This document shows positions 7,353 through 17,714 of a DNA stretch of 64,000 nucleotides, in pieces. Source of the DNA: an uncultured Chryseobacterium sp. (GTDB lineage: Bacteria > Bacteroidota > Bacteroidia > Flavobacteriales > Weeksellaceae); NCBI GenBank assembly GCA_913776245.1, contig CAJYLO010000008.1, forward strand, positions 1 through 64,000, given 5' to 3'. Both the position numbers and the translations under genes were made by a program. Each line of letters starts with the position of its first letter. Position 1 is the first letter of the stretch. Below the pieces are notes generated by a model, which was not told where the DNA came from, did no database searches, and saw only the letters and a list, made by a program, of their open reading frames with translations.

Positions 7353-9569
7353 TTAGAATTTGTAGCCTACAGATAGTCTGAAATTTCTTGGAGCTTCGGC
7401 CTGATAGTAATAATATGCACCGTAAGCAGCACCTGAGTAGAGATACCTGTTAAAGACATTGAAAACATTAAAGCCAACTCTGAATGAAGTATTTTCCCAA
7501 GATAATCCTGCATCGAATTTTACATAATCACCCATATTTTTTTGAGTGCCGTTGTTCGCCCAAGACCAAGTGCTTCTGTCTGCTAAATAAGTTCCTCCGA
7601 AAGATAGCCCAAAACCTTCTAACGCTCCATTGATAAAGGTATAATTTAACCAACCGTTAGCAGTATGTTTAGCATATCCAGGCACTTTCATACCTACAGG
7701 ATTATTGATGGGTTCATTGGATTCTGTCACTTTATTTTCTGTAAAGGCATAGTTAAAAATAGCGTTGAAACCTCTGGTAATCTCACCTTTCAGATCGAAT
7801 TCTATACCTTGTACTCTTGTTTTACCCAGAAGAATGGAGAATTGTTCACCTGCTGAATTATTAGGATCTGAAACAGTCGCATTGTTTTTTATAATATTGT
7901 ATGCAGATAGTGTCGTATTCCATTTTCCTCCAAACCAATCTTTTTTTACGCCAAGCTCAAAATTGTTTCCCGTTATCGGCTTAGCCAGACCACCATTTCT
8001 AAAGAAAGCGGCTTGTGGTACAAATGCCTGATCGAACAAACCGTATACAGCGAGGTTTTCATCTATTGAATAACTAATCCCTACACGTGGTGTTATTTTA
8101 TCAGCCTCAGATTTTGTTCCGTAATTATTTTCTGTTACGCTGGTGTAGCGTGCTGCCAATGTAAGTCTGAGTTTATCGTCAAAAAAGCCCAATTCATCCT
8201 GAAGATAAAATCCGGTATAGTTTTGATCGATCTTGCTTGATCTTACAGAAAGAGGTTTTGTTCCGTCAAATGCTACGAATGCAGCACTATTGTTTGGTCC
8301 GTAATAGGCAATATTTCCATTACTGTCATAGTTTTGAGTATTCAGATTATACCAATAGCTGTAATCAGGAATGGTATTTCCGGGATCAGTAGCTGTAGGT
8401 TCTCTATAATCCCCGTTCGCATTGAATTTATCCAGGTTGTATCCCTGGCTCCAGTCCGCAAGGTATTTTTTGCTTCCAAGATCCAATCCGGCTAATATTT
8501 TATGATTCACATTACCGGTCTTTACCAGACCGTTCAGGAATGCTTGTCCGAATTTCATAGTATTGTCTGCCTCCCAATAACCTAACTGGCGTATCATATA
8601 GTTTCCGACAAATATACTTGGCCATATATTACTTCCCATTGTATATTCATTGACATAGGTAAGCTGTGTTGTCAGTTTCCAATTGTCATTGAATTTGTGT
8701 TGCAGGTTTACATTGACTGTATTATTATTAACATTAGTCGGAGCAATTCCAGGGTCTGTGTGGGTATAACTCTGTGGTCTCGTAGCATAACCGTCATAGC
8801 TGAATACATAAGCCGAGCCTACTTCAGACATTTTCGCTTTTTGATAGATATATTCTGCGGTCAAGGTTGTTCTGTCGGAAAGCATTACTTTAAGAGAGGG
8901 ATTGATAATGTATCTGTCATTAAACTCATAGTCTCTGAAGCTGTTTCTGTTTTGAGCCATAAGATTTAATCTAAAAGCAACTTTATCCGTAATTTTTGTA
9001 TCAATATCTGTCTCGCCACGGTACATGTTGTAGCTTCCTAAAGTTATTCTTGCTGTTCCATTCAGCGTTTTTCCTGTCGGTTTTTTGGTCACAATATTGT
9101 AAATGCCACTTGGCTCGCCGTTTGACATTAGAAATCCGGACGGACCTTTTATAAATTCTATATGATCTACAAAAGACATATCTTCGCTTAGAGGCCCCCA
9201 GTTGGAAGTTACATTTACACCATTAAGAAATGCAGCAGCTCTTGAACCTCTCATATTAACTCTTGTATACATATCTCCCCAATGTTCCAGCCTCTGTGCC
9301 CCGGCCACATTTCTTAAGACACCATCGCTTAGGGTTGTAACCTGCTGATCCTCCAATGCTCTGTTTGTTATAATAGAAACATTTTGCGGGATTTTGATCA
9401 ATTCCTCATCTAATCTCAAGGAAGATGAGCCTTCCTTCTCAACATATTTTTTGTAATATTTCCCATTTACAACAACTTCTTCAATATTATTGGATTTGAT
9501 GGAGTCTCTTTCCTGCGCATAGATCATTGCCGAAGATAAGGCCAAAACACTCAGAATAATTCGCTTCAT
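7353..9569 (-). CDS. TonB-dependent siderophore receptor
   Basis: The start at 9569 was chosen over an in-frame start at 9587 because MKRIILSVLALSSAMIYAQ is a complete signal peptide. The 738-residue protein has a plug domain (about residues 40-170: IPQNVSIITNRALEDQQ, VNMRGSRAAAFLNGV, EFIKGPSGFLMSNGEPSG, YNIVTKKP), then a 22-strand-type barrel ending in NFRLSVGYKF with the terminal aromatic residue. The plug sequence resembles the siderophore-receptor subfamily rather than SusC proteins. It probably imports a ferric siderophore using TonB energy. The PepSY partner is 10 bp downstream. A -7 box TATATTTG lies 15 nt upstream. Confidence 0.92.
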   Translation of the reverse strand: MKRIILSVLALSSAMIYAQERDSIKSNNIEEVVVNGKYYKKYVEKEGSSSLRLDEELIKIPQNVSIITNRALEDQQVTTLSDGVLRNVAGAQRLEHWGDMYTRVNMRGSRAAAFLNGVNVTSNWGPLSEDMSFVDHIEFIKGPSGFLMSNGEPSGIYNIVTKKPTGKTLNGTARITLGSYNMYRGETDIDTKITDKVAFRLNLMAQNRNSFRDYEFNDRYIINPSLKVMLSDRTTLTAEYIYQKAKMSEVGSAYVFSYDGYATRPQSYTHTDPGIAPTNVNNNTVNVNLQHKFNDNWKLTTQLTYVNEYTMGSNIWPSIFVGNYMIRQLGYWEADNTMKFGQAFLNGLVKTGNVNHKILAGLDLGSKKYLADWSQGYNLDKFNANGDYREPTATDPGNTIPDYSYWYNLNTQNYDSNGNIAYYGPNNSAAFVAFDGTKPLSVRSSKIDQNYTGFYLQDELGFFDDKLRLTLAARYTSVTENNYGTKSEADKITPRVGISYSIDENLAVYGLFDQAFVPQAAFFRNGGLAKPITGNNFELGVKKDWFGGKWNTTLSAYNIIKNNATVSDPNNSAGEQFSILLGKTRVQGIEFDLKGEITRGFNAIFNYAFTENKVTESNEPINNPVGMKVPGYAKHTANGWLNYTFINGALEGFGLSFGGTYLADRSTWSWANNGTQKNMGDYVKFDAGLSWENTSFRVGFNVFNVFNRYLYSGAAYGAYYYYQAEAPRNFRLSVGYKF

Positions 9570-9584
9570 ATATTTAATTTTATG

Positions 9585-9592
9585 CAAATATA
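9585..9592 (-). promoter_or_regulatory. -7 element of the siderophore-receptor operon
   Basis: Minus-strand TATATTTG matches TAnnTTTG and lies 15 nt upstream of the receptor ATG. A TTTG occurs 25 bp further upstream, slightly wide for a -33 element. Confidence 0.45.
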
Positions 9593-9721
9593 TTATTTTT
9601 AATTATTCTAAATTAAACAAAGATCTGATTTTTATCATTTTATTAAGATCCATTCTAAATAATCGCTTAGATCACAAGCATATCAGATTATAAAAATAAA
9701 TTATGGGACAACTCAATAAAA

Positions 9722-9747
9722 AATCCTGCTGATTTCTCAACAGGATT
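9722..9747 (-). terminator. Intrinsic terminator of secA
   Basis: On the minus strand AATCCTGTTGA and TCAGCAGGATT form an 11-bp stem (one G-U) around a GAAA loop, followed by a run of T. It starts 24 nt after the secA stop codon. Confidence 0.85.
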
Positions 9748-9771
9748 ATGATTTATTATTTGAAAATAATT

Positions 9772-12700
9772 TTATGCTGGGATTTCTCCTTTGTATAAGA
9801 AAGAGACAATCTCTTTATTCACTTTATCTACCATTTCGCTGAACAGATAAAAAGATTCTTGTTTATAAATTACTAAAGGATCTTTCTGTTCGTAAACTGC
9901 ACCTTGGGAAGAACGTCTCAGGTCATCCATCTCTCTTAGATGCGTTTTCCAGTTTTCATCAATGATTGCGAGTGAAATATTTTTTTCAAAATCTGTGATC
10001 AAGGATTCACACTTCGTTTCATAAGCTTCTTTAAGATCCGTAACAATGGTCATTGTTTTTGCACCATCTGTAAAAGGAACCTGGATCATTTTGAACATAG
10101 AGCCTTGGTTCAGGTACACATTTTCAATAATTGGATACGCTTTTTCTTTCAGGAGGTTTAATCTCAGATCATAATCTTCTTTCGCTTTTTTAAATACGAT
10201 ATCTGTTAATGCAGGAATCTGAGTGCTTGCGAATTCTGATTCATTCACAGGTGCTTCCATTGTGAAATGCTTGATGATCTCAAATTCAAAATCTTTGTAA
10301 TTTCCTGTAGCTTTGGTCTGTGTAACAATGGCTGCGGCAGTATCGTAAATCATATTCACGATATCATACTTCAGGTGATCTCCGAACAAGGCGTTCTTTC
10401 TTCTTTTATAAATAACGTCACGCTGCTTGTTCATGACATCATCGTATTCCAGTAATCTTTTTCTGACACCAAAGTTGTTTTCTTCAACTTTTTTCTGAGC
10501 TCTCTCGATAGATTTGGAAATCATAGAATGCTGAATGACTTCACCTTCTTTATGACCCATTCTGTCCATCATTTTAGCGATTCTTTCGGAACCGAAAAGA
10601 CGCATCAGATTATCTTCCAAAGAAACATAGAACTGGGAACTTCCCGGGTCTCCTTGTCGGCCGGCTCTACCTCTCAGCTGTCTGTCCACGCGGCGGGAAT
10701 CGTGTCTTTCCGTACCAATGATGGCCAAACCTCCGGCTTCTTTCACTTCCGGTTTCAGCTTGATATCGGTCCCTCTACCAGCCATATTGGTTGCAATCGT
10801 CACAACCCCTGGTCCACCGGCTCCGGCTACAATCTCCGCTTCTTTTTTGTGAAGTTTCGCATTCAGAACCTGGTGCTGGATTTTTCTCAGCTGTAATGCT
10901 CTGGAAAGCAACTGAGAAATTTCCACCGAAGTTGTACCCACCAAAACAGGTCTTCCTGCTGAGGTCAGCTTCTCGATTTCCTCTATTACAGCATTGTATT
11001 TTTCACGGTTGGTTTTGTAAACCAGATCCTGTCTGTCATCTCTCTGGATTGGTCTGTTGGTAGGAATTACCACGACATCCAATTTGTAAATCTGCCAGAA
11101 TTCTCCAGCTTCGGTTTCCGCAGTTCCGGTCATACCGGCCAGTTTGTTGTACATACGGAAATAGTTCTGCAAAGTAATGGTCGCAAATGTCTGAGTAGCT
11201 GCTTCGATCTTTACATTTTCTTTAGCTTCAATTGCCTGGTGAAGTCCATCCGAATATCGTCGGCCTTCCATGATACGACCTGTCTGCTCGTCCACGATTT
11301 TCACTTCGCCGTCGATCACCACATATTCATCATCTTTTTCAAATAATGTATAAGCTTTTAGCAACTGGTTCATCGTATGGATACGCTCAGATTTTACAGC
11401 AAAATCCCTGTACAGTTCTTCTTTTGCAGCAAATTCTTCTTCCTTGGAAAGATTTTTCTTTTCAAGCTCGGCAATTTCTGTAGCAATATCTGTTAATACA
11501 AAGAATTGTGAATCTTCATTCCCGGCAGACATATATTCTACACCCTTGTCCGTTAAATCAATTTGATTGTTTTTTTCATCGATGACAAAATAAAGATCTT
11601 TGTCCACGATTGGCATATCACGGTTGTTGTCCGCCATATACTGGCCTTCCACTTTCTGCAATAATGCACGGTTTCCGCTTTCTGACAAAAATTTGATCAA
11701 TTGTCTGTTTTTCGGAAGACCCCTGTAAGCCTGAAGTAATTTGAATCCGCCTTCTTTGGTGTTTCCGTTAGCAATCAGTTTTTTAGCTTCGTTGAAAATC
11801 GCTGAAACAGTTTTTTTCTGAACTTCTACAATTCTGTCGATGGAAGGCTTAAGTACATCAAACTCCTGTCTGTCGCCTTGAGGAACCGGCCCGGAAATAA
11901 TCAACGGCGTTCTTGCATCATCGATTAATACAGAATCCACCTCATCCACAATGGCAAAATTCAGTTCACCCTGAACCAATTCAGTTGGATTGGTTACCAT
12001 ATTATCTCTCAGATAATCGAAGCCGAATTCATTATTGGTTCCATAGGTAATGCTTGCCTGATAGGCTTTTCTTCTGGCATCTGAGTTTGGCTGATGAAGG
12101 TCGATACAATCAATGGTCAACCCGTGGAATTCGTACAGAGGTCCCATCCACGCCGAGTCTCTTTTCGCCAAATAATCATTCACGGTTACGACGTGTACAC
12201 CGCGTCCCGGAAGTGCATTGAGATAAATCGGAAGTGTTCCTACCAGGGTTTTACCTTCACCGGTTGCCATCTCGGCAATTTTCCCGGAGTGAAGAACGGC
12301 ACCACCAATAAACTGGGTGTCATAATGAACCATATCCCAAACCACCGGCGTTCCGGCTGCATCCCAGCTGTTTTTCCAGACAGCAGTTTCACCTTCTATA
12401 GAAACAAAGTCTTTGTAGGAAGCCAGCTCACGGTCTCTGTCTGTAGCAGTCACGCGGATTTCTCCATTCTGCGCCAGACGTCTGGATGTTTCCTTGACCA
12501 AAGCAAAAGCTTCCGGAAGAATTTCATTAAGAGTCTTCTCCTCAACCTCGTAAGAATCTTTTTTAAGGGCCTCTATTTTTCCGAAAAGGGCCTCCTTCTC
12601 ATCTACATTAGTCGAGTTTTTAATCTGCTCTTTTATTTCGTCAATTTGGGTGGTGAACTTAGCCGTTGCAGTCTTTATTTTTTCTCTGAACTCTGCGGTT

Positions 12701-12843
12701 TTCTCTCGCAATCCATCATCTGTCAATGTCTGGATGTTCGGTTCTGCGGCTTTAATTTTTGCGACAACTTTTTTTACTTCTTTTAAATCTTTTGCATTTT
12801 TGTCTCCCAAAAAACTTTTAAGAACGGTATTTAAAAAACTCAT
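9772..12843 (-). CDS. secA: Preprotein translocase ATPase SecA
   Basis: SecA drives Sec-dependent export through SecYEG. The 1023-residue protein has Walker A MATGEGKT (about residues 190-197), the DEAD-type [18 protein letters not shown] (about 295-312), the preprotein-binding domain, [14 protein letters not shown] (about 725) and the helical scaffold with DDVMNKQRD. It is longer than the 901-residue E. coli protein, as is usual in Bacteroidota, with inserts after the Walker A region. The C-terminus ends [10 protein letters not shown], so the cysteine-rich zinc/SecB-binding tail is absent. A small DUF2795 gene lies upstream on the same strand, separated by two inverted arrays of heptamer repeats. 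Confidence 0.97.
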   Translation of the reverse strand: MSFLNTVLKSFLGDKNAKDLKEVKKVVAKIKAAEPNIQTLTDDGLREKTAEFREKIKTATAKFTTQIDEIKEQIKNSTNVDEKEALFGKIEALKKDSYEVEEKTLNEILPEAFALVKETSRRLAQNGEIRVTATDRDRELASYKDFVSIEGETAVWKNSWDAAGTPVVWDMVHYDTQFIGGAVLHSGKIAEMATGEGKTLVGTLPIYLNALPGRGVHVVTVNDYLAKRDSAWMGPLYEFHGLTIDCIDLHQPNSDARRKAYQASITYGTNNEFGFDYLRDNMVTNPTELVQGELNFAIVDEVDSVLIDDARTPLIISGPVPQGDRQEFDVLKPSIDRIVEVQKKTVSAIFNEAKKLIANGNTKEGGFKLLQAYRGLPKNRQLIKFLSESGNRALLQKVEGQYMADNNRDMPIVDKDLYFVIDEKNNQIDLTDKGVEYMSAGNEDSQFFVLTDIATEIAELEKKNLSKEEEFAAKEELYRDFAVKSERIHTMNQLLKAYTLFEKDDEYVVIDGEVKIVDEQTGRIMEGRRYSDGLHQAIEAKENVKIEAATQTFATITLQNYFRMYNKLAGMTGTAETEAGEFWQIYKLDVVVIPTNRPIQRDDRQDLVYKTNREKYNAVIEEIEKLTSAGRPVLVGTTSVEISQLLSRALQLRKIQHQVLNAKLHKKEAEIVAGAGGPGVVTIATNMAGRGTDIKLKPEVKEAGGLAIIGTERHDSRRVDRQLRGRAGRQGDPGSSQFYVSLEDNLMRLFGSERIAKMMDRMGHKEGEVIQHSMISKSIERAQKKVEENNFGVRKRLLEYDDVMNKQRDVIYKRRKNALFGDHLKYDIVNMIYDTAAAIVTQTKATGNYKDFEFEIIKHFTMEAPVNESEFASTQIPALTDIVFKKAKEDYDLRLNLLKEKAYPIIENVYLNQGSMFKMIQVPFTDGAKTMTIVTDLKEAYETKCESLITDFEKNISLAIIDENWKTHLREMDDLRRSSQGAVYEQKDPLVIYKQESFYLFSEMVDKVNKEIVSFLYKGEIPA

Positions 12844-12845
12844 AA

Positions 12846-12945
12846 TTTGCTATTTGCGGTTGGCTATTAGCATTTAGCTAATGGCGTAATTTATATGTTA
12901 TAAAAGCAATCAGGCCAATGGCAATCTGCCAAAAGCTAAACGCTA
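12846..12945. repeat. Inverted pair of heptamer repeat arrays
   Basis: At 12846-12887 six 7-bp units run TTTGCTA, TTTGCGG, TTGGCTA, TTAGCAT, TTAGCTA, ATGGCGT. At 12904-12945 six units of the same TNNGCNN type run on the opposite strand (AAGCAAT, CAGGCCA, ATGGCAA, TCTGCCA, AAAGCTA, AACGCTA). A 16-bp AT-rich spacer separates them. The arrays fill the whole DUF2795-secA gap, from the DUF2795 stop to 3 bp before secA, and could fold into a long imperfect hairpin. Confidence 0.7.
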
Positions 12946-12946
12946 G

Positions 12947-13168
12947 TTAATATTCGTCTTCGTTCCAAAGGAAATCCTCGTCCGTTGGATAGTCTGACCA
13001 TACTTCTTCTATAGAATCGTAGATCTCTCCTTCGTCCTCAATGGCCTGCAGGTTTTCCACCACTTCCATAGGTGCTCCGGTTCTGATTGCATAATCGATT
13101 AATTCTGCCTTGGTCATCGGCCAAGGTGCGTCACTTAGATATGAAGCTAATTCTAATGTCCAATACAT
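12947..13168 (-). CDS. Small DUF2795 domain protein
   Basis: A 73-residue acidic protein begins MYWTLELASYLSDAPWPMTK and continues AELIDYAIRTGAPMEVVENL, a short helical domain of the DUF2795 type, then an acidic tail (DYPTDEDFLWNEDEY). No catalytic residues are evident and the function is unknown to me. It lies upstream of secA on the same strand with about 100 bp of repeats between them. A -7-like TACTTTTG 14 nt before the ATG supports the start. Cytoplasmic location is expected because there is no signal peptide. Confidence 0.85.
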   Translation of the reverse strand: MYWTLELASYLSDAPWPMTKAELIDYAIRTGAPMEVVENLQAIEDEGEIYDSIEEVWSDYPTDEDFLWNEDEY

Positions 13169-13182
13169 AATTTAAATTTTTG

Positions 13183-13190
13183 CAAAAGTA
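13183..13190 (-). promoter_or_regulatory. -7 element upstream of the DUF2795 gene
   Basis: Minus-strand TACTTTTG matches TAnnTTTG, 14 nt before the ATG at 13168. No -33 element is evident. Confidence 0.4.
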
Positions 13191-13277
13191 AAAAATTAGG
13201 TGATATTTTATATATATTTCTGCTGATTTTCAATAATATTTAATAATCATTGCGATTGACTCCAGATATATCTGCCA

Positions 13278-14315
13278 TCAGCTATTATTAATGCGGTTTC
13301 CCAAAAACCATTCCACAAATTTTTTTATGCCATTTTGGAAGTTTGTTGTTGGTTTGTAGCCAATCAGGGTTTTGGCTTTAGTAATATCTGCATTGGTTTT
13401 CAGCACATCTCCAGGCTGCATTGGCAACATTTTTTTGTTGGCAGTTTTGTCCAGAGCTTTTTCTAATTCTGACAGCATTTCTGACAGTGTTACGACTTCA
13501 CTTTCACCCAGATTCAGGATTTCATAAACATTGTCATTATTTTCCAGATACTTTATGGATTTTAATATTCCATCGATGATATCGTCAATAAAAGTATAAT
13601 CCCTGGCTGTTGATCCATCCCCATAAAAAGGTATTTCCTGACCATCCGAAATTAATTTTGTGAATTTATGAATCGCAAGATCCGGCCTTTGTCTCGGCCC
13701 ATAAACCGTGAAAAACCGAAGCTGTATCATATCTATATGATAAAGATGATGGTAAACGTGGCCTAATACCTCACATGCTTTTTTTGTGGCAGCATAAGGT
13801 GAGATAGGTTTATCCACATTATCTGTTTCTGAAAAAGGAACTTTCTCGTTATTTCCGTAAACACTTGATGACGAAGCACAAATAAATTTCTTGACTGCGA
13901 ATTCCTTACATAATTCCCAGAGATTCTGAGTTCCGCGGATATTGACAGCCTCATAATCCAGAGGTCTTTCTATGGATGGACGTACACCAGCCAAAGCAGC
14001 AAGGTGAATCACCAAATCAATCTTATAAGCGTTAAAAATAGCATTGAGTGCGTCTTTATCTCTTATATCCAGATAATGAAGTTTATATTGGGCTGATTCT
14101 GTGAGTGATACTAATCTATTTACATCATGATCTTTATTAGTAAATTCAAATTCAGATTTATTATCTGTAGATTCTAATGTATTTCTGATTTTTATTCTGT
14201 AATCATAAAAATCATCAAAATTGTCAATATTAATGACAGAATGTCCGTTTTTAAGAAGATGTTCTACAAGATGAGAACCGATAAACCCGCTTCCACCTGT
14301 AATGAGATAATTCAT
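13278..14315 (-). CDS. NAD-dependent sugar-nucleotide epimerase (UDP-glucuronate 4-epimerase-like)
   Basis: This 345-residue extended SDR has the NAD-binding LITGGSGFIGSHLVEHLL at the N-terminus, DNFDDFYDYRIKIRN as in UDP-glucuronate 4-epimerases, HLAALAGVRPSIERPLDY, the catalytic SSSSVYG serine and SPYAATKKACE (YxxxK). RFFTVYGPRQRPDLAI and GDGSTARDYTFIDDI complete the fold. The family converts UDP-GlcA to UDP-GalA for surface polysaccharides. The gene stands alone, about 27 kb from the polysaccharide cluster in this window, and may supply a precursor to it. Exact substrate is inferred. Confidence 0.85.
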   Translation of the reverse strand: MNYLITGGSGFIGSHLVEHLLKNGHSVINIDNFDDFYDYRIKIRNTLESTDNKSEFEFTNKDHDVNRLVSLTESAQYKLHYLDIRDKDALNAIFNAYKIDLVIHLAALAGVRPSIERPLDYEAVNIRGTQNLWELCKEFAVKKFICASSSSVYGNNEKVPFSETDNVDKPISPYAATKKACEVLGHVYHHLYHIDMIQLRFFTVYGPRQRPDLAIHKFTKLISDGQEIPFYGDGSTARDYTFIDDIIDGILKSIKYLENNDNVYEILNLGESEVVTLSEMLSELEKALDKTANKKMLPMQPGDVLKTNADITKAKTLIGYKPTTNFQNGIKKFVEWFLGNRINNS

Positions 14316-14431
14316 AATATATTGTGTTAATGCGAAGATAAGGATAAAACCAAAAAAAATATTTTAATTATTCTTATATTTTTTGGTTTAGATAGATTGA
14401 TTATATACTTTTATTAAAATTTTTTCAGAAA

Positions 14432-15223
14432 ATGCAATTCTCCGGACAGATCCTTAAAATGATTTCCCAAAACGGAAAGCCGATCCAATATTACCTGAAC
14501 CTGAAAAATGATCTCATTAATATGAATCAGCTTTTCGGAAAAAACATCCATATAAAGCATATTGGCTATCAATGCGTGAATTGTGGAAGTGATGAGAAAA
14601 TCTACAGGATGGGATTCTGCAAAAAATGTTTCTTCGAAAGTCCTTATGCCAGTGATACGATTATCCGCCCGGAACTCTCGACCGCCCATCTTGGTATTGC
14701 CGAAAGAGATCTGGATGTGGAAAAAGAAATTCAGCTGGTTCCGCATATTGTATATCTTGCCTACACCGGTGATGTAAAAGTTGGTGTGACAAGGGAACAT
14801 CAGATCCCAACCCGATGGATAGATCAGGGCGCTACGTTTGCCTTGCCAATTGCGGTAACCGAAAACCGTTACGAAGCAGGAATGATAGAAGTGGAGCTGA
14901 AAAAACATATTGCAGATAAGACCAATCCGAAGAAAATGCTTCAGGATGATTATGAAGATACGCTCGATTTGATAGATTTCCGAAATAAAATTGCCGAATA
15001 CTTTCCTAATGATTTCAAAAAGTTTGCAGTATCCGAAGATAATGTGGTGAAATTGGATTTTCCTTATGAAAAGCCTGAAAAAATCAACGTATTTACTTTA
15101 GATAAAAAACCGGAGTTCAGCGGAGTTCTTAAAGGCATCAAAGGGCAATATCTTTACTTTGAAGGCGGTGATTTCATCAATGTACGTGGTCACGAAGGTT
15201 ATGTGGTAGAATTGGTTGTGTAA
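14432..15223 (+). CDS. DUF2797 domain protein with CxxC zinc-ribbon-like motifs
   Basis: The 263-residue cytoplasmic protein matches the DUF2797 pattern. Two CxxC pairs (Cys48/Cys51 and Cys63/Cys66) look like a zinc ribbon. They are followed by PELSTAHLGIAERD, HIVYLAYTGDVKVGVTRE and PTRWIDQGA, a segment resembling a GIY-YIG-like fold with KVGVTR. The C-terminal 60 residues are a separate small domain. The role is unknown; a nucleic-acid function is a guess from the fold-like segments. The next gene, a membrane-anchored protein, starts 30 bp downstream. Confidence 0.85.
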   Translation: MQFSGQILKMISQNGKPIQYYLNLKNDLINMNQLFGKNIHIKHIGYQCVNCGSDEKIYRMGFCKKCFFESPYASDTIIRPELSTAHLGIAERDLDVEKEIQLVPHIVYLAYTGDVKVGVTREHQIPTRWIDQGATFALPIAVTENRYEAGMIEVELKKHIADKTNPKKMLQDDYEDTLDLIDFRNKIAEYFPNDFKKFAVSEDNVVKLDFPYEKPEKINVFTLDKKPEFSGVLKGIKGQYLYFEGGDFINVRGHEGYVVELVV

Positions 15224-15253
15224 ATTGGAACAGTTTTTAGTAATCAGTTAGTA

Positions 15254-17275
15254 ATGAATAAACGGATGAAAAAAACTCTAAAAATTTCACTCATCGTAAT
15301 AGGAAGTCTTCTTGCTTTAATTGTAATAATTAACATAGGTTTCAGTCTTTGGCTCAAATATAAACTTCCGGATTACCTGAAAAACAAAACGCCCTATCAG
15401 ATTACTTACAAATCTCTGAATGTTGAAATCCTAAGCGGAAACATAGCCGCAGATGATATCAGAATCAGAACCAAACAGCCGAATGACAATAAGGTCACAA
15501 TGTTATACGGAACATTGGCGGGTCTCAATATCAGCAGATTAGGCATCATAGAGTTTCTGAAAAATAAAAGACTGGAAGCCAGCTCTGTCAAGCTTATTGA
15601 GCCGAACATTACTGTCAGGCTTGCAGAACCCAAAAAAAATCCTTCAGAAAAAGATCCGCTTCCGTTTACAATAAAGAATATTGAGATTGATAATGGCAAT
15701 CTTGATATCAAAAAGTCGGATGAAACCCAGTTATTTTCGGCAAAAGATCTCAATCTTAACATTAAAAATCTGAGCCTTAATGAGGATCCGGATGAGTTGC
15801 CTTTTGCATTAGACAGCTATGAAATTACGGCAAAAAATTTCTTTTTCAGGCTTGGAAAGGTTTATTCAGTTACCGCAACTTCTATTATGACAAAGGATGG
15901 AACACTGGATGTTGCTGATTTTACTTTAAAATCTCTGCTGGATTTCAAAAACTGGGAAAGAGACTTCAAAAGCCAAAAAAGCCTTTTCCAAATCAAAAGC
16001 AGGCAGCTTGTTTTTGAACAGCTTATTTTCAGCAAAACAAAACTCAGCCTGAAAAATGCAATGCTGCAAAGCCCCGAATTTATCATTCAGAACAGAGATA
16101 GTAAAGTGATTAAAACCAATAAAAAGAAATCCGATTTTGGTCTTGACTTTCAGAATGTTGATGTGATTGATGGAAAGTTATCTGTTCTGAAAGCCAATGG
16201 AACGCGTTCTTTTTCTATTGCTAAGTTTAACGCCAATGTCAGAAATTTCCTGATGGATTCTGAAACATCTAAGAATAAAATCCCATTTACTTATCAGAAT
16301 TACAGACTCACGGGAAGTCAGCTTTTTTATGATGCCGGAAAATATTATACGATTGGTTTGTCAGGCTTTGATGTGGCTACAGAAAGTATTGATTTAAAAC
16401 AATTTAACCTGAATCCAAAATATTCCAGAGCAGAATTTGTAAAGATGATCCCGATGGAGAATGACTTGTTTGATATCTCTGCCAGCAGGATTCAGCTTCT
16501 TGGTCTGAAATGGAATTATGATAATGACCAGCCTGATATCCGTATCAGAAATCTAAAGCTGAATCAGGCAGATGCCAACATTTTCCGAAGCAAAATCCCA
16601 AAAGATAATCCGAAAGAAAAGCCGCTTTATTCTAAATTGCTTAGAAATGTTAAATTTCCTTTATTGGTTGATAATCTTGATCTTATCAACTCCAGATTAG
16701 TCTACGAAGAAGATAAGCCGGACACGAACGGACCGGGAAAGGTTATCTTTACCAATTTTAATATGAATGTGAGGAATATTAACTCTAATAAGAAAAAAGG
16801 TGCCGACACAAAAGTTCCGATTGCTATCAATTGTAAATTTATGGATGCTTCGCCCATGAAGGTCAACTGGAATTTCGATACGGCCAATCTGCAGGATCAG
16901 TTCACCATTTCCGGTTACATCAATAATCTTCCGGCTAATGATATCAATCCTTTTATCAAACCTTATATGAATATTACAGCCACAGGATTAATTACCAGTC
17001 TTAATTTTGATTTCAGAGGAAATAATAATGTTATGAACGGAAAATTCCGGATTGCTCACAAAGATCTTAAAGTTAATGTCTTGGATAAAGATACCAAAGA
17101 AAAGAAAAAGTTCCTGTCAGCAGTTGCTAATCTTGTGGTGAAGAAAGATTCCAAAAAGTTTCCGGAATCTGTAGATATTCAGGTGGAAAGAAGTAAAGAT
17201 CGTTCGTTCTTCAATTTCTATTGGAAAGGTATAGAAGATGGGCTTAAGAAATCCCTGCTAGTCATAAAAATTTAG
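15254..17275 (+). CDS. AsmA-like/DUF748-type envelope protein
   Basis: This 673-residue protein has one N-terminal transmembrane anchor (LIVIGSLLALIVIINIGFSLWL, about residues 13-34) and a long beta-rich periplasmic region with repeated motifs such as NIEIDNGNLDIKKSD, LNIKNLSLNEDP and VDNLDLINSRLVYEEDKP, as in AsmA/DUF748 proteins. Relatives belong to the bridge-like proteins implicated in phospholipid movement or outer-membrane homeostasis. A second ATG at 15266 (MKKTLKIS) is an equally plausible start. The gene ends 5 bp before a bidirectional terminator. Confidence 0.75.
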   Translation: MNKRMKKTLKISLIVIGSLLALIVIINIGFSLWLKYKLPDYLKNKTPYQITYKSLNVEILSGNIAADDIRIRTKQPNDNKVTMLYGTLAGLNISRLGIIEFLKNKRLEASSVKLIEPNITVRLAEPKKNPSEKDPLPFTIKNIEIDNGNLDIKKSDETQLFSAKDLNLNIKNLSLNEDPDELPFALDSYEITAKNFFFRLGKVYSVTATSIMTKDGTLDVADFTLKSLLDFKNWERDFKSQKSLFQIKSRQLVFEQLIFSKTKLSLKNAMLQSPEFIIQNRDSKVIKTNKKKSDFGLDFQNVDVIDGKLSVLKANGTRSFSIAKFNANVRNFLMDSETSKNKIPFTYQNYRLTGSQLFYDAGKYYTIGLSGFDVATESIDLKQFNLNPKYSRAEFVKMIPMENDLFDISASRIQLLGLKWNYDNDQPDIRIRNLKLNQADANIFRSKIPKDNPKEKPLYSKLLRNVKFPLLVDNLDLINSRLVYEEDKPDTNGPGKVIFTNFNMNVRNINSNKKKGADTKVPIAINCKFMDASPMKVNWNFDTANLQDQFTISGYINNLPANDINPFIKPYMNITATGLITSLNFDFRGNNNVMNGKFRIAHKDLKVNVLDKDTKEKKKFLSAVANLVVKKDSKKFPESVDIQVERSKDRSFFNFYWKGIEDGLKKSLLVIKI

Positions 17276-17279
17276 AAAA

Positions 17280-17312
17280 AAATCCTTCTCTGAAAGCAAC
17301 AGAAAAGGATTT
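17280..17312. terminator. Bidirectional terminator between convergent genes
   Basis: AAATCCTTCTCTG and CAGAAAAGGATTT form a 13-base stem with one mismatch around a 7-base loop, between the AsmA-like gene and the convergent 113-residue gene. Poly-A before and T-rich sequence after suit termination in both directions. Confidence 0.7.
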
Positions 17313-17317
17313 ATATT

Positions 17318-17659
17318 TTAGAAGTCATATTCTTCATTTTCTTCTCCCGCCGGAATACTTTTTAAAAACTCGTCAAACTCCGGCCCTTCATAGTTGCTGT
17401 TGGCACCATAAGAGTCAATAATCATGGCCTTGTTACCATACATATCCTCAATAAGATAAAGTGCAATATTATCATCAGGGTCACTTGCACCTTCAAATCT
17501 GTAGGTTCTCAGGATCTTCAGGTCTTCGGAACGGTAGGACTTTTCGGTTCCTGTAATAACGAATTTTTTGTCTTCCGTCATCCTTATTTCATCCGTAATT
17601 CCTTTTTCTCTCAGCTTTTCCATCACTTGGGAAAGTGTCAGCATTGGTTTTGGGCTCAT
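17318..17659 (-). CDS. Conserved hypothetical protein, 113 residues
   Basis: I choose the ATG at 17659 (MSPKPMLTLSQVMEKLREKG) over one at 17707 because the extra N-terminal residues overlap the upstream hairpin and look non-coding. The protein is cytoplasmic, with an N-terminal helix (LSQVMEKLREKGITDEIRM), a beta segment (KFVITGTEKSYRSEDLKILR) and an acidic C-terminus (PAGEENEEYDF). YRFEGASDPDDNIALYLIED looks like a conserved core. I do not recognise a function. It lies downstream of the secreted repeat protein gene on the same strand, with a strong terminator in between, so it probably has its own promoter. Confidence 0.75.
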   Translation of the reverse strand: MSPKPMLTLSQVMEKLREKGITDEIRMTEDKKFVITGTEKSYRSEDLKILRTYRFEGASDPDDNIALYLIEDMYGNKAMIIDSYGANSNYEGPEFDEFLKSIPAGEENEEYDF

Positions 17660-17714
17660 AACAGTATTTTTTGGATTATGCTTACGGATAATCAAATCGT
17701 GAACCAAAAAGAAA

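Noticed and set aside
12094..12786. 230-codon plus-strand frame antisense to secA
   Set aside because: It lies wholly inside the strongly coding secA frame and has no recognisable domain; shadow frame.
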